Counted from the stretch's first letter, positions 1-6,070 are shown. The stretch is 6,219 bases of DNA from a bacterium (GCA_004558975.1 SFZB01000056.1:1-6219), one strand, 5' to 3'. Made by a program: numbers and translations. Notes: generated by a model not told the origin, from the sequence alone.

Positions 1-1
1 C

Positions 2-169
2 CTCGATCAGAAGACGGGAGAGGCAGTTGTGGCCGGCGATAGAATCGCGACGCTTTACACCGCCCGTGAGGAGAGCCTTGACGAGGCGGAGCGGCGTTTC
101 CTTGCCGCGACGACGATCGGGAGTCTCCCGCCGGAGCCCCGCCCGCTTATCTTCGACCGCATCGAATAA
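2..169 (+). CDS. pdp: Pyrimidine-nucleoside phosphorylase, C-terminal end (partial)
   Basis: Only the last 55 codons are present; the reading frame enters from the left edge and stops at TAA 167-169. The visible part has the pattern of the C-terminal alpha/beta domain of pyrimidine/thymidine phosphorylases: a KTGEAVVAGDRIATLYTARE stretch (family: K.Gd.V.kGe.LATiH.n) and a terminal PLIFDRIE (family: PPLIYe.i). Such enzymes split thymidine, deoxyuridine or uridine with phosphate into base and (deoxy)ribose-1-phosphate in the cytoplasm. The catalytic and phosphate-binding parts lie outside the window, so deoA-type (thymidine) and pdp-type (broad pyrimidine) cannot be separated; the Bacillota-like tail favours pdp. 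Thymidine kinase follows on the same strand after 146 nt with no convincing terminator between (only a 5-bp hairpin at 189-202 and an imperfect one at 245-267, neither with a T-run), so the two are probably co-transcribed. Confidence 0.82.
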   Translation, partial: LDQKTGEAVVAGDRIATLYTAREESLDEAERRFLAATTIGSLPPEPRPLIFDRIE

Positions 170-315
170 GAAGCCACGACGTAACTCCGCAAGGGTTCTT
201 GCCGACATTCGTGTGCGTTGCGGTTTGTGCGAGGATTTTACGGGGATGTGCCGGAAAACCGGGCATCGCCCTGTGTATCCGACCTTTGCATTTCAGTTAG
301 GAAAGAGGCCCGAGA

Positions 316-912
316 ATGGCAAAACTGTATTTCAAATACGGCGCGATGGGGTGTTCCAAGACCGCACAGGCGCTGATTACCAAGTTTAACTACGAAGAGC
401 GTGGTATGAAAGTCATGCTCATTAAGCCGATGACCGATACCCGTGACGGGCTGAATAACGTGCAGTCGCGGATCGGGCTTTCCGCTCCGGCACTATCCGT
501 GCCGCTTGACTGCAATCTATATGCGCTCTATGCAGGAGAATACCGTTCCTCGGACGTTATCATTGTCGATGAGTGCCAGTTTCTCACGCCGGAGCAGGTG
601 GACGAACTCGGGCAGATTGTCATTGATTTCAATGTACCTGTGCTGTGCTTCGGGCTGGCGACCGATTTCCTTACGCACCTGTTCCCGGGCTCAAGACGCC
701 TTTTCGAGATTGCGGAGTCTATTTCGGAGATTAAGTCGGTCTGCCGTTGCGGCGCGAAAGCGACGGTCAACGCGCGTTTCGACGATAACGGGAATGTGCT
801 GTACCACGGCGAACAGGTTTGCCTCGGCGGGAACGGACGTTATCAGGCGATGTGCCGCCGCTGTTGGCTGACCCGCCGTGCCGAACAGGAGGCAAAAGGG
901 ATCTACACATGA
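316..912 (+). CDS. tdk: Thymidine kinase (type II)
   Basis: A 198-residue cytoplasmic enzyme that phosphorylates thymidine to dTMP with ATP, the salvage entry to dTTP. Length fits the type II (TK1-like) family. Seen in the sequence: N-terminal MAKLYFKYGAMGCSKT with the phosphate-binding loop at residues 9-16; the NYEERGMKVMLIKP strand at 25-38; the Walker B/catalytic motif VDECQFL at 84-90, in which E86 is the expected general base; and a zinc-binding set C143, C145 (C-R-C) with C180, C183 (CRRC). The P-loop reads GAMGCSKT, with Ser where most P-loops have the second Gly, and the first Cys pair is C-x-C instead of C-x2-C; both may be lineage variants. The ATG is supported by AGGAAAGAGG at 299-308, 7 nt upstream. 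It follows a nucleoside phosphorylase and ends 71 nt before a strong hairpin terminator. No clear promoter was found in 170-315, consistent with co-transcription. Confidence 0.96.
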   Translation: MAKLYFKYGAMGCSKTAQALITKFNYEERGMKVMLIKPMTDTRDGLNNVQSRIGLSAPALSVPLDCNLYALYAGEYRSSDVIIVDECQFLTPEQVDELGQIVIDFNVPVLCFGLATDFLTHLFPGSRRLFEIAESISEIKSVCRCGAKATVNARFDDNGNVLYHGEQVCLGGNGRYQAMCRRCWLTRRAEQEAKGIYT

Positions 913-983
913 TGCCGCTTGCCTTTCCGCTTGATGGTATCTATGCGACGGATTGCTTTTTCGGTCGGAATTACGAATCAAAG

Positions 984-1014
984 AAAACAGCCACGGCGAT
1001 GCCGTGGCTGTTTT
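984..1014. terminator. Bidirectional rho-independent terminator between tdk and addB
   Basis: A perfect 14-bp inverted repeat: AAAACAGCCACGGC (984-997), loop GAT, GCCGTGGCTGTTTT (1001-1014). The GC-rich core is followed by four T on either strand, so it can end tdk transcripts on plus and addB transcripts on minus. It lies between convergent genes, where a shared terminator is expected. Confidence 0.93.
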
Positions 1015-1015
1015 G

Positions 1016-1050
1016 ACGGGGAGACGCCGAAAAATACGGCGCCTCCCCGT
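1016..1050 (+). terminator. Second hairpin, possible back-up terminator
   Basis: Arms ACGGGGAGACGCCG (1016-1029) and CGGCGCCTCCCCGT (1037-1050) pair over 14 positions with one A-C mismatch and a 7-nt A-rich loop. On the plus strand it is followed by TGCTTTGCT, a poor T-tract; on the minus strand no T-run follows. It probably backs up the neighbouring terminator or protects 3' ends. Structure is certain, termination is not. Confidence 0.55.
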
Positions 1051-1082
1051 TGCTTTGCTATGTCGTCGGATTCCGCTTTCGT

Positions 1083-1113
1083 GTATCCTGCAGAGCACTG
1101 TGCTGACGGATAC
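1083..1113 (-). other. Weak imperfect hairpin just 3' of addB
   Basis: Outer arms GTATCC (1083-1088) and GGATAC (1108-1113) and inner arms AGCA (1094-1097) and TGCT (1101-1104) can fold with an internal loop, starting 2 nt after the addB stop codon. No T-run follows. It may stabilise the transcript end or mean nothing. Confidence 0.25.
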
Positions 1114-1115
1114 CG

Positions 1116-4100
1116 TCACTTCGGGAGCGCCGCGCGGCAGACGGAGCGGAAGGCGCAATAGGCGCAGTGGCTCTCGCCCTTTTGCTGCGGGATTGCCCGG
1201 ATGACCCCACCGGTCATGCCGGCGGCGGTTTCGCGGAGCGAGGCTTCCGCGGCTTCCACGAGGGTGTCGAGATGCTCTCTCGGGAGTATCGAACGGGCAC
1301 TCGGGAGCCCGGCGTCGGGGGCGCGGTCGTCGATTACACCGGTGAGGCGCGGGTCTTCGAAGTAGATGCCCTTTTCCGCGAGGGCGCTTGCGCCGGAGGT
1401 TCTCTCTGCGTCTGCCGCTTCCGGTGGCGCTGTGACCGACGTGTCCTGCGTCAGCGAGGAGAGATACAGAACGCCTCCGGGCAGGAGCTGCCCGCCGTCT
1501 CCCACCCCCAACGTGCGTAGGAAGTCGGCATTCCTGCTCGCGAGGAGCGACGAAAGATACAGCACCAGCTGAAAGTCGCTCTTTTCGATGGCTTTCTTTT
1601 CGTTGTAATCCTTTTTGCCCGTCTTGTAGTCAATGACGCGCACAAAGACGTTTTCGCCCGCCCGGTAGGCGTCGACACGGTCAATCGTGCCGTACACACA
1701 CAGGTTTCTGCCGTCTTCCGCACGCACGGTATAGGGGGCGGGGGCGTTCGGATGGTTGTCGCCGATCTTCAGCTCTTCAAAGACCGGGACGAACTCCGTG
1801 TGTGCGAGATCCTCGCAGATTCTCGCGACGGCGGCGGTTGTAATGTCGCGGAGACGGGAGAGGCGGTGTGCGACCCGCGGCTTGCGATCCTCCCCGGCGG
1901 GGAGCGTTTCCGCGATGACGGCAGGGAAGACTTCGGCGAGGAGTCCTGCTTGCTTTTCGGCGTCCAGGGCATGATAGTCCACCCCGCGCTCACCGGCGAG
2001 CCGCAGGAATTTCTCGAGTACGGCGTGGACGAAGGTACCGGCGGTGTCGGCGCGGAACCCGGCACGCTCCGGCTGCTGCAACTGCAACACGTACCGACAG
2101 AAGTCGGAGAGCGGGCATTGTTTGTAACTCTGGACGCGCGTCTGCGTCAGGCGGAGGTCGCCCGGGTACTGCAGGGCGGCGGTCTCCGGTCGGAGCCGCA
2201 GAAACAGATTCCGATAATGTGCCGCATCACTCTCCGTCATGCCGAGCGCGGCATCCGCCGCCGTGCCGAGCGGAGTGCCCGCCATTTGTCCCAGTCGTTC
2301 ACGCGCGAGCGCGGGTGCCATCAGCGCCTCGGGCGTCTCGGACAGCTGCGGTGTCAGGAGGGGATAAGCATCGCCGACAAGATAGCGGAGACGTCGGATC
2401 GCGTCGGAGGGCAGCACCGGTTTCAGCGCGGCGTCCGAACGTGTCCAGAGGACCGTAACGGAGTCGGAAGAGATCATGAGCGCACGATAGAAGGCAAAGA
2501 GTTCCCGTGCGGCGCGCAGATCGGTCGCGTCGGTGGCGGGGAGCCCGGCGGCGAGGAGCGCTTCGCGCTCGTGCTCCGTGAAGGAGCGCCCCTCCGTGAC
2601 GTCCCCGGGGAAAACACCCTCGGTGGTACCGAGCAGGTAGACGTGTCTGACGTTGCCGGAGCGCACGGTCGCGGCGTCCGCAACCGTGACTTCCTCGGTG
2701 CTTGCCGGGATTTGCCCGATTGTGACGGCGCGGAAGAGCAGTTTTAAGAGGTCGCTGAATTCGGCGAGATTCATCTCGGTGTCGCCCGCGAGCGTCGTCA
2801 GGGTGTCGAACGTGTCGCAGATGACGTCCCAGATGCGCGCCGTGTCCTCCGCGGCGGCGTTGTCGCCCGCGAGCCGCTGTTCTTCGGCGCGTCGGTCAAG
2901 CGCCGAGGGCAGGTCGAGAGACAGCAGAAATTCTGTCAGCGCACGGATGCGCAGGGGCGTTGAGCGCTCTTCGGAGAGTGCCGCCGAGAGTGAGAGGAGC
3001 TGCGGGAGGTAGCGTCGTCTGGCATCGTTGATACGCACGAGCAGTCGTTCGTTATAGCGGGCGCGCCCTTTGGTGTGGGCGGCACCGTATCCGTCGGGCG
3101 ACATCTTCCAGTCGGCGGTCGTGCGGAGATCTGCCCCCTCGAGATCCCACGTCTCGGCATAGAGCGCGATCGCGTCCGCGTCGCTCTGTGCAACGCCGGA
3201 CAGTGGGCATTTCAGATAGGTGAGGACGTCTTCACGACGCCAGCCGCCGACCACGATCGCGATCGCCGAAAGAATCAGCTTGACGGGCTCCAGCGTGAGG
3301 AGCGTGTCGCGGGCAGAGAAGAAGTAGGGGATCCCGCACTTGCGGAGCGCGGCATCAATGATGCCGCGGTAAACGTTCGTTGCGCAGACGACGGTGCAGT
3401 CGCGGAAACGTGCTTCTCCCGATGTCACACGGCGCAGAATATCGGAGGCGACGAAATCGGAGGCTTCCATCGGGTCGAAGGCTTCGATAAGACGCAGGGC
3501 ATCGTCCGGGGCGCCGCCCCACGGCGCAAGCGTGTCATAGTCCGCACGGAACAGGCGCGGCGCGACAAATCCGAGAACCGCCGAGCGGCACCGCCGCCGC
3601 CCGGTGAGCACGGTCTTACGGACGGGGACCGAGAGGGCGCCGGCAAGGCGCGTCAGCCGCTCCTCCGTGTGCAGGGCGTCCGCCGCCGAGATCTGTTCTG
3701 CCGCGTTCTCGGGCAGACACAGGGCGAGGGTTACATCTGCCTGCGCGAGCAGCGCCGAGAGGACGGCATATTGCTGTTCCGTGAAACTGGAGAATCCGTC
3801 TATGTAGATTTCATAACCGTCGAGCGGGCGGTAGCGTGTGAGCATTTCCGCGAGCCTGTCGAGCCGGTCGGCACTGCCCGTGTATGCCTCGCCGCGCAGA
3901 TCGCGGTAGGTGGCGGCGATGAGCGCGTAGTCAGCGAGTTTGTCCTTCAGCGCGGGGTCGGTGACGTTCCGCGCGGCGGCGTCCAGCATCGCGGCGTCCA
4001 GGCGCGCGGCGCGGAGCTCTGCCATAATCCCGCGCATGCGTTCGACCGTGCCGACGTTCGGGCGTTCCTTGACGGTCTTGAGGAGGGGCGCGAGTTCGAC

Positions 4101-4388
4101 GAGCGTGCGCCACATGAGTACCTGTTCGGCGGCGGCACTCGCCGTCGCCCCGGCAAGTCCCCCGGTCTGACGGAAAACCGTGTCGCTGAGACGCGTAAAG
4201 TTCGTGACCTCAAAGGTGAGAGGAGCGGACGGCGGGAGCTGTTCCGCCATCATACGCTCGCAGGAGACGGTCTCCTGCTCGGGGACGATGAGAAAAATGC
4301 GGCGCCCTGCGGCAACACCGGCTTTGATGGCTTCGGCGATCTTCGTGGTCTTGCCGCTGCCGGCATCGCCGAGAATGAGTGTCAGCAT
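1116..4388 (-). CDS. addB: ATP-dependent helicase/nuclease subunit B (AddB)
   Basis: A 1090-residue protein matching the AddB subunit of the AddAB (RecBCD-equivalent) double-strand-break resection complex, which unwinds and degrades DNA ends to load RecA. Visible in order: P-loop GDAGSGKT (residues 7-14); LIVPEQE (34-39), typical of AddB; YIDGFSSFT around D197, the degenerate Walker B region; VYLLGTTEGVFPG near 583-595; and a C-terminal PD-(D/E)XK nuclease with IDRVD and VIDYKTGKK (D920, K922). An iron-sulphur cysteine set is complete: C758 ahead of the nuclease, then C1075, C1078 and C1084 at the end, the C-x2-C-x5-C spacing known for AddB. It is slightly shorter than the usual roughly 1150 residues. 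Start: ATG at 4388 with GGGAGGTG at 4396-4403, overlapping the upstream regulator by 7 nt, so translation is probably coupled. addA, normally next to addB, does not follow; the gene runs into a terminator. Confidence 0.95.
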   Translation of the reverse strand: MLTLILGDAGSGKTTKIAEAIKAGVAAGRRIFLIVPEQETVSCERMMAEQLPPSAPLTFEVTNFTRLSDTVFRQTGGLAGATASAAAEQVLMWRTLVELAPLLKTVKERPNVGTVERMRGIMAELRAARLDAAMLDAAARNVTDPALKDKLADYALIAATYRDLRGEAYTGSADRLDRLAEMLTRYRPLDGYEIYIDGFSSFTEQQYAVLSALLAQADVTLALCLPENAAEQISAADALHTEERLTRLAGALSVPVRKTVLTGRRRCRSAVLGFVAPRLFRADYDTLAPWGGAPDDALRLIEAFDPMEASDFVASDILRRVTSGEARFRDCTVVCATNVYRGIIDAALRKCGIPYFFSARDTLLTLEPVKLILSAIAIVVGGWRREDVLTYLKCPLSGVAQSDADAIALYAETWDLEGADLRTTADWKMSPDGYGAAHTKGRARYNERLLVRINDARRRYLPQLLSLSAALSEERSTPLRIRALTEFLLSLDLPSALDRRAEEQRLAGDNAAAEDTARIWDVICDTFDTLTTLAGDTEMNLAEFSDLLKLLFRAVTIGQIPASTEEVTVADAATVRSGNVRHVYLLGTTEGVFPGDVTEGRSFTEHEREALLAAGLPATDATDLRAARELFAFYRALMISSDSVTVLWTRSDAALKPVLPSDAIRRLRYLVGDAYPLLTPQLSETPEALMAPALARERLGQMAGTPLGTAADAALGMTESDAAHYRNLFLRLRPETAALQYPGDLRLTQTRVQSYKQCPLSDFCRYVLQLQQPERAGFRADTAGTFVHAVLEKFLRLAGERGVDYHALDAEKQAGLLAEVFPAVIAETLPAGEDRKPRVAHRLSRLRDITTAAVARICEDLAHTEFVPVFEELKIGDNHPNAPAPYTVRAEDGRNLCVYGTIDRVDAYRAGENVFVRVIDYKTGKKDYNEKKAIEKSDFQLVLYLSSLLASRNADFLRTLGVGDGGQLLPGGVLYLSSLTQDTSVTAPPEAADAERTSGASALAEKGIYFEDPRLTGVIDDRAPDAGLPSARSILPREHLDTLVEAAEASLRETAAGMTGGVIRAIPQQKGESHCAYCAFRSVCRAALPK

Positions 4389-4969
4389 TCCGTTTCACCT
4401 CCCAGTCGGTATCCCCGCCCGCGCGAGGAAAATATGCGTTTTACACCGTCTTTTTCAATCTTGCGGCGCAGATAGTGGATGTAAACTCCGAGGATACCGG
4501 GCTCCTCCCCGTCATCGCCCCACACTGCGGCGAGCAGTTCCTCGCGCGTCAGATACGTGCCGCGGGCGGCATCGAGCGCGGCGAGCAGGGCATATTCGGT
4601 CGCGGAGAGCGAAATCTCCTCCCGCCCGAGCCGTACCGCCCGACGCTCCGGGATCAGTACGAGATCGTGCGCGTCCACCTCATCGATCAGCCCGAAGAGC
4701 GCGAGCAGACGCGTGGGGCGAAAAGGGCGATCTGCCCAGAGATACGGCGCATCTGCGGGTCTTGTGCCGTGTCGTGCCGTGCAGAGTACCTCTCCCCCGA
4801 GCCCCTCGGGGAGGGGGCAAGTGTCGAGGTCGACGACATAGCGCGCCGCCTGCGGAATCGGTGCGTCACCGGCGTAGACGGTCACGGAGGACAGCCGCCG
4901 CCGCAGCGTCAGGCGCAGGAACTGTGCAAACGCGGGATCCCGCGAGAGAATGCAGGCATCGTAAAACAC
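4382..4969 (-). CDS. OmpR/PhoB-type winged-helix regulator with degenerate receiver domain
   Basis: A probable DNA-binding transcription factor of 195 residues. Residues 101-190 are a trans_reg_C winged helix: ISLSATEYALLAAL (119-132), LTREELLAAVWG (140-151), recognition-helix region GVYIHYLRRKIE (161-172) and wing SSRGRGYRL (181-189). Residues 1-95 look like a shrunken receiver: CILSRDPAF at the start lacks the paired acidic residues (S9, R10 in their place, D11 kept); D49 in VVDLDTCPLP sits at the phospho-acceptor position; T64 (LCTAR) is kept; the conserved Lys is R81 (DRPF). D49 and T64 are only 15 residues apart, versus about 27-30 in ordinary receivers, so a helix-strand segment is missing. 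Phosphorylation is doubtful and no sensor kinase is present. I chose GTG 4969, not GTG 4987, because AAGGAGG lies inside the longer version, 8 nt before 4969. First gene of an operon with addB; the target is unknown. Confidence 0.85.
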   Translation of the reverse strand: MFYDACILSRDPAFAQFLRLTLRRRLSSVTVYAGDAPIPQAARYVVDLDTCPLPEGLGGEVLCTARHGTRPADAPYLWADRPFRPTRLLALFGLIDEVDAHDLVLIPERRAVRLGREEISLSATEYALLAALDAARGTYLTREELLAAVWGDDGEEPGILGVYIHYLRRKIEKDGVKRIFSSRGRGYRLGGETEC

Positions 4970-4977
4970 ACCGTCGC

Positions 4978-4984
4978 CCTCCTT
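4978..4984 (-). promoter_or_regulatory. Ribosome binding site that sets the regulator start
   Basis: On the minus strand AAGGAGG is followed by 8 nt and then GTG (4969-4967). An in-frame GTG at 4987 would place this near-perfect Shine-Dalgarno inside the coding region, so the downstream GTG is the better start. Confidence 0.8.
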
Positions 4985-4999
4985 CACATTTTAATCTAT

Positions 5000-5014
5000 T
5001 AGAATCCACTTCTA
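5000..5014 (-). promoter_or_regulatory. Dyad overlapping the predicted transcription start of regulator-addB
   Basis: TAGAA-N5-TTCTA, a perfect 5-bp inverted repeat with a 5-nt spacer, touches the -10 box and covers the expected start point near 5007. AATAGA also occurs twice on the minus strand (5016-5011 and 5000-4995), 16 bp apart. It is placed like an operator, possibly for the encoded winged-helix protein. The patch is AT-rich and short, so chance is possible. Confidence 0.3.
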
Positions 5015-5042
5015 TTTTACCGCACGCCCCTGCCGCTGTCAA
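5014..5042 (-). promoter_or_regulatory. Sigma-A type promoter for the regulator-addB operon
   Basis: On the minus strand a perfect -35 TTGACA (5042-5037), an exact 17-nt spacer, and -10 TAAAAT (5019-5014; five of six to TATAAT). The start would fall near 5007, giving a leader of about 38 nt before GTG 4969. It is the best promoter in the window and lies in an AT-rich patch in otherwise GC-rich DNA. It indicates strong basal transcription unless repressed. Confidence 0.85.
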
Positions 5043-5082
5043 GGCGAAAGGCAGCGGAACACGCACCGTTTTTCGGACATGA

Positions 5083-5106
5083 CGGCAGGAGCGGCACCTC
5101 CTGCCG
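5083..5106. other. 9-bp hairpin upstream of the regulator-addB promoter
   Basis: CGGCAGGAG (5083-5091), loop CGGCAC, CTCCTGCCG (5098-5106): a perfect 9-bp inverted repeat, 40 bp upstream of the -35 box. No T-run follows directly on either strand (on plus, TTTTA comes 12 nt later, after CGACGGTCTGC), so it is a poor terminator. It could be an operator or a remnant of one. Confidence 0.4.
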
Positions 5107-5111
5107 CCGAC

Positions 5112-5122
5112 GGTCTGCTTTT
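5112..5122 (+). repeat. 11-bp inverted copy flanking the tandem repeats
   Basis: GGTCTGCTTTT here is the exact reverse complement of AAAAGCAGACC at 5212-5222, which forms one arm of the noc terminator plus its T-tract. The two copies bracket the tandem-repeat block. It may be a duplicated and inverted terminator half. Confidence 0.6.
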
Positions 5123-5144
5123 ATCCCGTAAAACGCTTTGGAGT

Positions 5145-5219
5145 GCTCCCCCGGGAAGAGAATTGAAACGCTCTCCCGGGAAGAGAATCGGAGCGCTCTC
5201 CCGGAAAAAGAAAAAGCAG
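5145..5219 (+). repeat. Three 25-bp tandem repeats with CCCGGG dyad, Noc-box-like
   Basis: Three head-to-tail units of exactly 25 bp: 5145-5169, 5170-5194 and 5195-5219. Units 1 and 2 share GGGAAGAGAA; the middle one carries CTCTCCCGGGAAGAG. Dyad centres fall at 5152/5153, 5177/5178 and 5202/5203. A weak fourth unit, 5120-5144 (about 14 of 25 bases shared, with TCCCG and GGAG), may precede them. The third unit drifts to CTCTCCCGGAAAAAG and merges with the T-tract of the noc terminator. By hand alignment the centres agree with the Bacillus Noc-binding sequence ATTTCCCGGGAAAT at 9, 10 and 10 of 14 positions. They lie between the noc terminator and the regulator-addB promoter (-35 at 5042), so they could serve Noc or control of that operon. 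The repeats are certain; the binding role is inference. Confidence 0.85.
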
Positions 5220-5237
5220 ACCCGCGGGCGGGTCTGC
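5205..5237 (-). terminator. Rho-independent terminator of noc
   Basis: GCAGACCCGC (5216-5225), GG, GCGGGTCTGC (5228-5237) form a perfect 10-bp inverted repeat (about 8 bp with a 6-nt loop when folded). On the minus strand it is followed by TTTTTCTTTTT. It starts 17 nt after the noc stop codon, so noc is the last gene of its transcript and is not joined to regulator-addB. Confidence 0.92.
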
Positions 5238-5254
5238 CAAAGATTTTCGGGAGG

Positions 5255-6070
5255 TTATGCGTGCGGCTGCTTTTTACGGATGAAGATGGTGAGCTCCACT
5301 CCGTCTTCCGTCTCTTTCTTTTCACAGCCCGTTTGCATGCCCGCGCCGCGCATGATGTGCAGCGCGCGGTTGAGGGAGTTGTAGAAGAGCCGCAGGTCGG
5401 CGATGGAGCCTTTGACGCTTTTTCGCTTGGTGCCTGCCTCCCGCGCGAGCAGTTCTTCTACATAATGCTCCGTTTGCGCAACATTGAAGTTCTTTGCGAT
5501 GACATGATTGAGCGCCGCGCGGCGGCGTTTGGGGTCGGACAGACGCAGGAGTGCCCGCGCGTGCCGCTCCGTGAGCCCGGCGGCGAGCAGATCCTGTTGT
5601 TCGTCCTCCGAAAGGCGCAGGAGCCGCAACTTGTTTGCGATATAGGATTGAGAGACGGAGAGCCGCTCACCCAGCTCTTCCTGCGTCACGCCGTACTGCT
5701 TGAGGAGTAGGGAAATCGCAGTCGCTTCCTCAAAAGGGGTGAGATCGCGGCGCTGGATATTCTCGATGATTGCAAGCTCCGCGCTCTGCTCCGCCGAGAT
5801 ATGCAGGACGCGGCAGGGGACGCGTCCGAGCCCCGCGATGACCGCCGCCCGAAGGCGCCTCTCGCCCGCAATCAGTTCATATAGGACGCCCGAGTCGCCG
5901 TAGCGACGGCGGACGGTCAGCGGTTGCAGGATGCCGTACCGACGGATGCTGTCCGCGAGTTGATACAGCTCGTCCTCCGGGAAGTCGCGGCGCGGCTGTG
6001 CCGGATTGGGCAGAATCAGGGCGGGGTCGATTTCTTCCTCCGCCGATTTTGTGGTGACTGTACATTCCAT
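5255..6070 (-). CDS. noc: Noc-type ParB-family nucleoid occlusion protein
   Basis: A 271-residue ParB/Noc protein. Noc binds chromosomal NBS sites and keeps the division septum off the nucleoid; ParB/Noc proteins are CTP-dependent DNA clamps. Visible: PNPAQPRRDF (21-30), GILQP (46-50), GERR (69-72) and ENIQR (103-107), the CTP-pocket boxes; helix-turn-helix at 128-153; LTERHARALL (166-175); C-terminal dimerisation region after 222. Noc rather than ParB: NVAQTEHYVEELL (196-208) and SQSYIANKLRLLRL match Noc, and the four specificity positions read Q141, K147, R152, R169 (Noc Q, K, K, R; ParB R, T, A, G). Start: ATG 6070 with AGGAGGT at 6078-6084; the frame opens up to TTG 6118 but without a Shine-Dalgarno. 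The amphipathic N-terminal membrane helix of Bacillus Noc is not evident. No parA or parB adjoins; it stands alone with its own terminator, divergent from the next gene. Confidence 0.9.
   Translation of the reverse strand: MECTVTTKSAEEEIDPALILPNPAQPRRDFPEDELYQLADSIRRYGILQPLTVRRRYGDSGVLYELIAGERRLRAAVIAGLGRVPCRVLHISAEQSAELAIIENIQRRDLTPFEEATAISLLLKQYGVTQEELGERLSVSQSYIANKLRLLRLSEDEQQDLLAAGLTERHARALLRLSDPKRRRAALNHVIAKNFNVAQTEHYVEELLAREAGTKRKSVKGSIADLRLFYNSLNRALHIMRGAGMQTGCEKKETEDGVELTIFIRKKQPHA

Noticed and set aside
681..690. TTCCCGGG inside tdk as a Noc site
   Set aside because: The right half-site is GGGCT and the match lies in coding DNA; a single CCCGGG is expected by chance in GC-rich sequence.
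909..1016. A 35-codon frame starting ATGATG at the tdk stop (ATGA overlap) with AAAAGGG upstream
   Set aside because: Its last third is the translated terminator hairpin and it stops at the hairpin end; composition is not protein-like and no family is recognised. A translated leader peptide cannot be fully excluded.
2601..2614. TCCCCGGGGAAAA inside addB as a Noc site
   Set aside because: The palindrome is centred on CCCCGGGG, so the flanks fall out of register with the NBS pattern, and it encodes the conserved GVFPG segment of AddB.
1752..2747. A 331-codon plus-strand open frame opposite addB
   Set aside because: Same reason: it is a shadow of addB coding, without ribosome binding site or recognisable domain.
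3075..4475. A 466-codon plus-strand open frame opposite addB
   Set aside because: It lies antisense to a clearly recognised gene in GC-rich DNA, where long antisense frames are expected. The product is rich in Arg and Gly with no motifs.
4795..4811. CCCCGAG-CCC-CTCGGGG hairpin inside the regulator gene
   Set aside because: It lies within coding sequence for the PLPEGLGG stretch and is explained by GC-rich codon use; no T-run follows.
4180..5082. A 300-codon plus-strand frame spanning the start of addB, the regulator and the intergenic region
   Set aside because: It overlaps two well-supported genes and the promoter, is very rich in Arg, Pro and Ala, and shows no domain.
5145..5219. CRISPR array
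   Set aside because: The units are contiguous with no unique spacers, only three copies, and no cas genes are present.
5017..5325. A 102-codon minus-strand frame across the noc end and the repeats
   Set aside because: It crosses the noc terminator and tandem repeats in another frame, with no ribosome binding site or family features.
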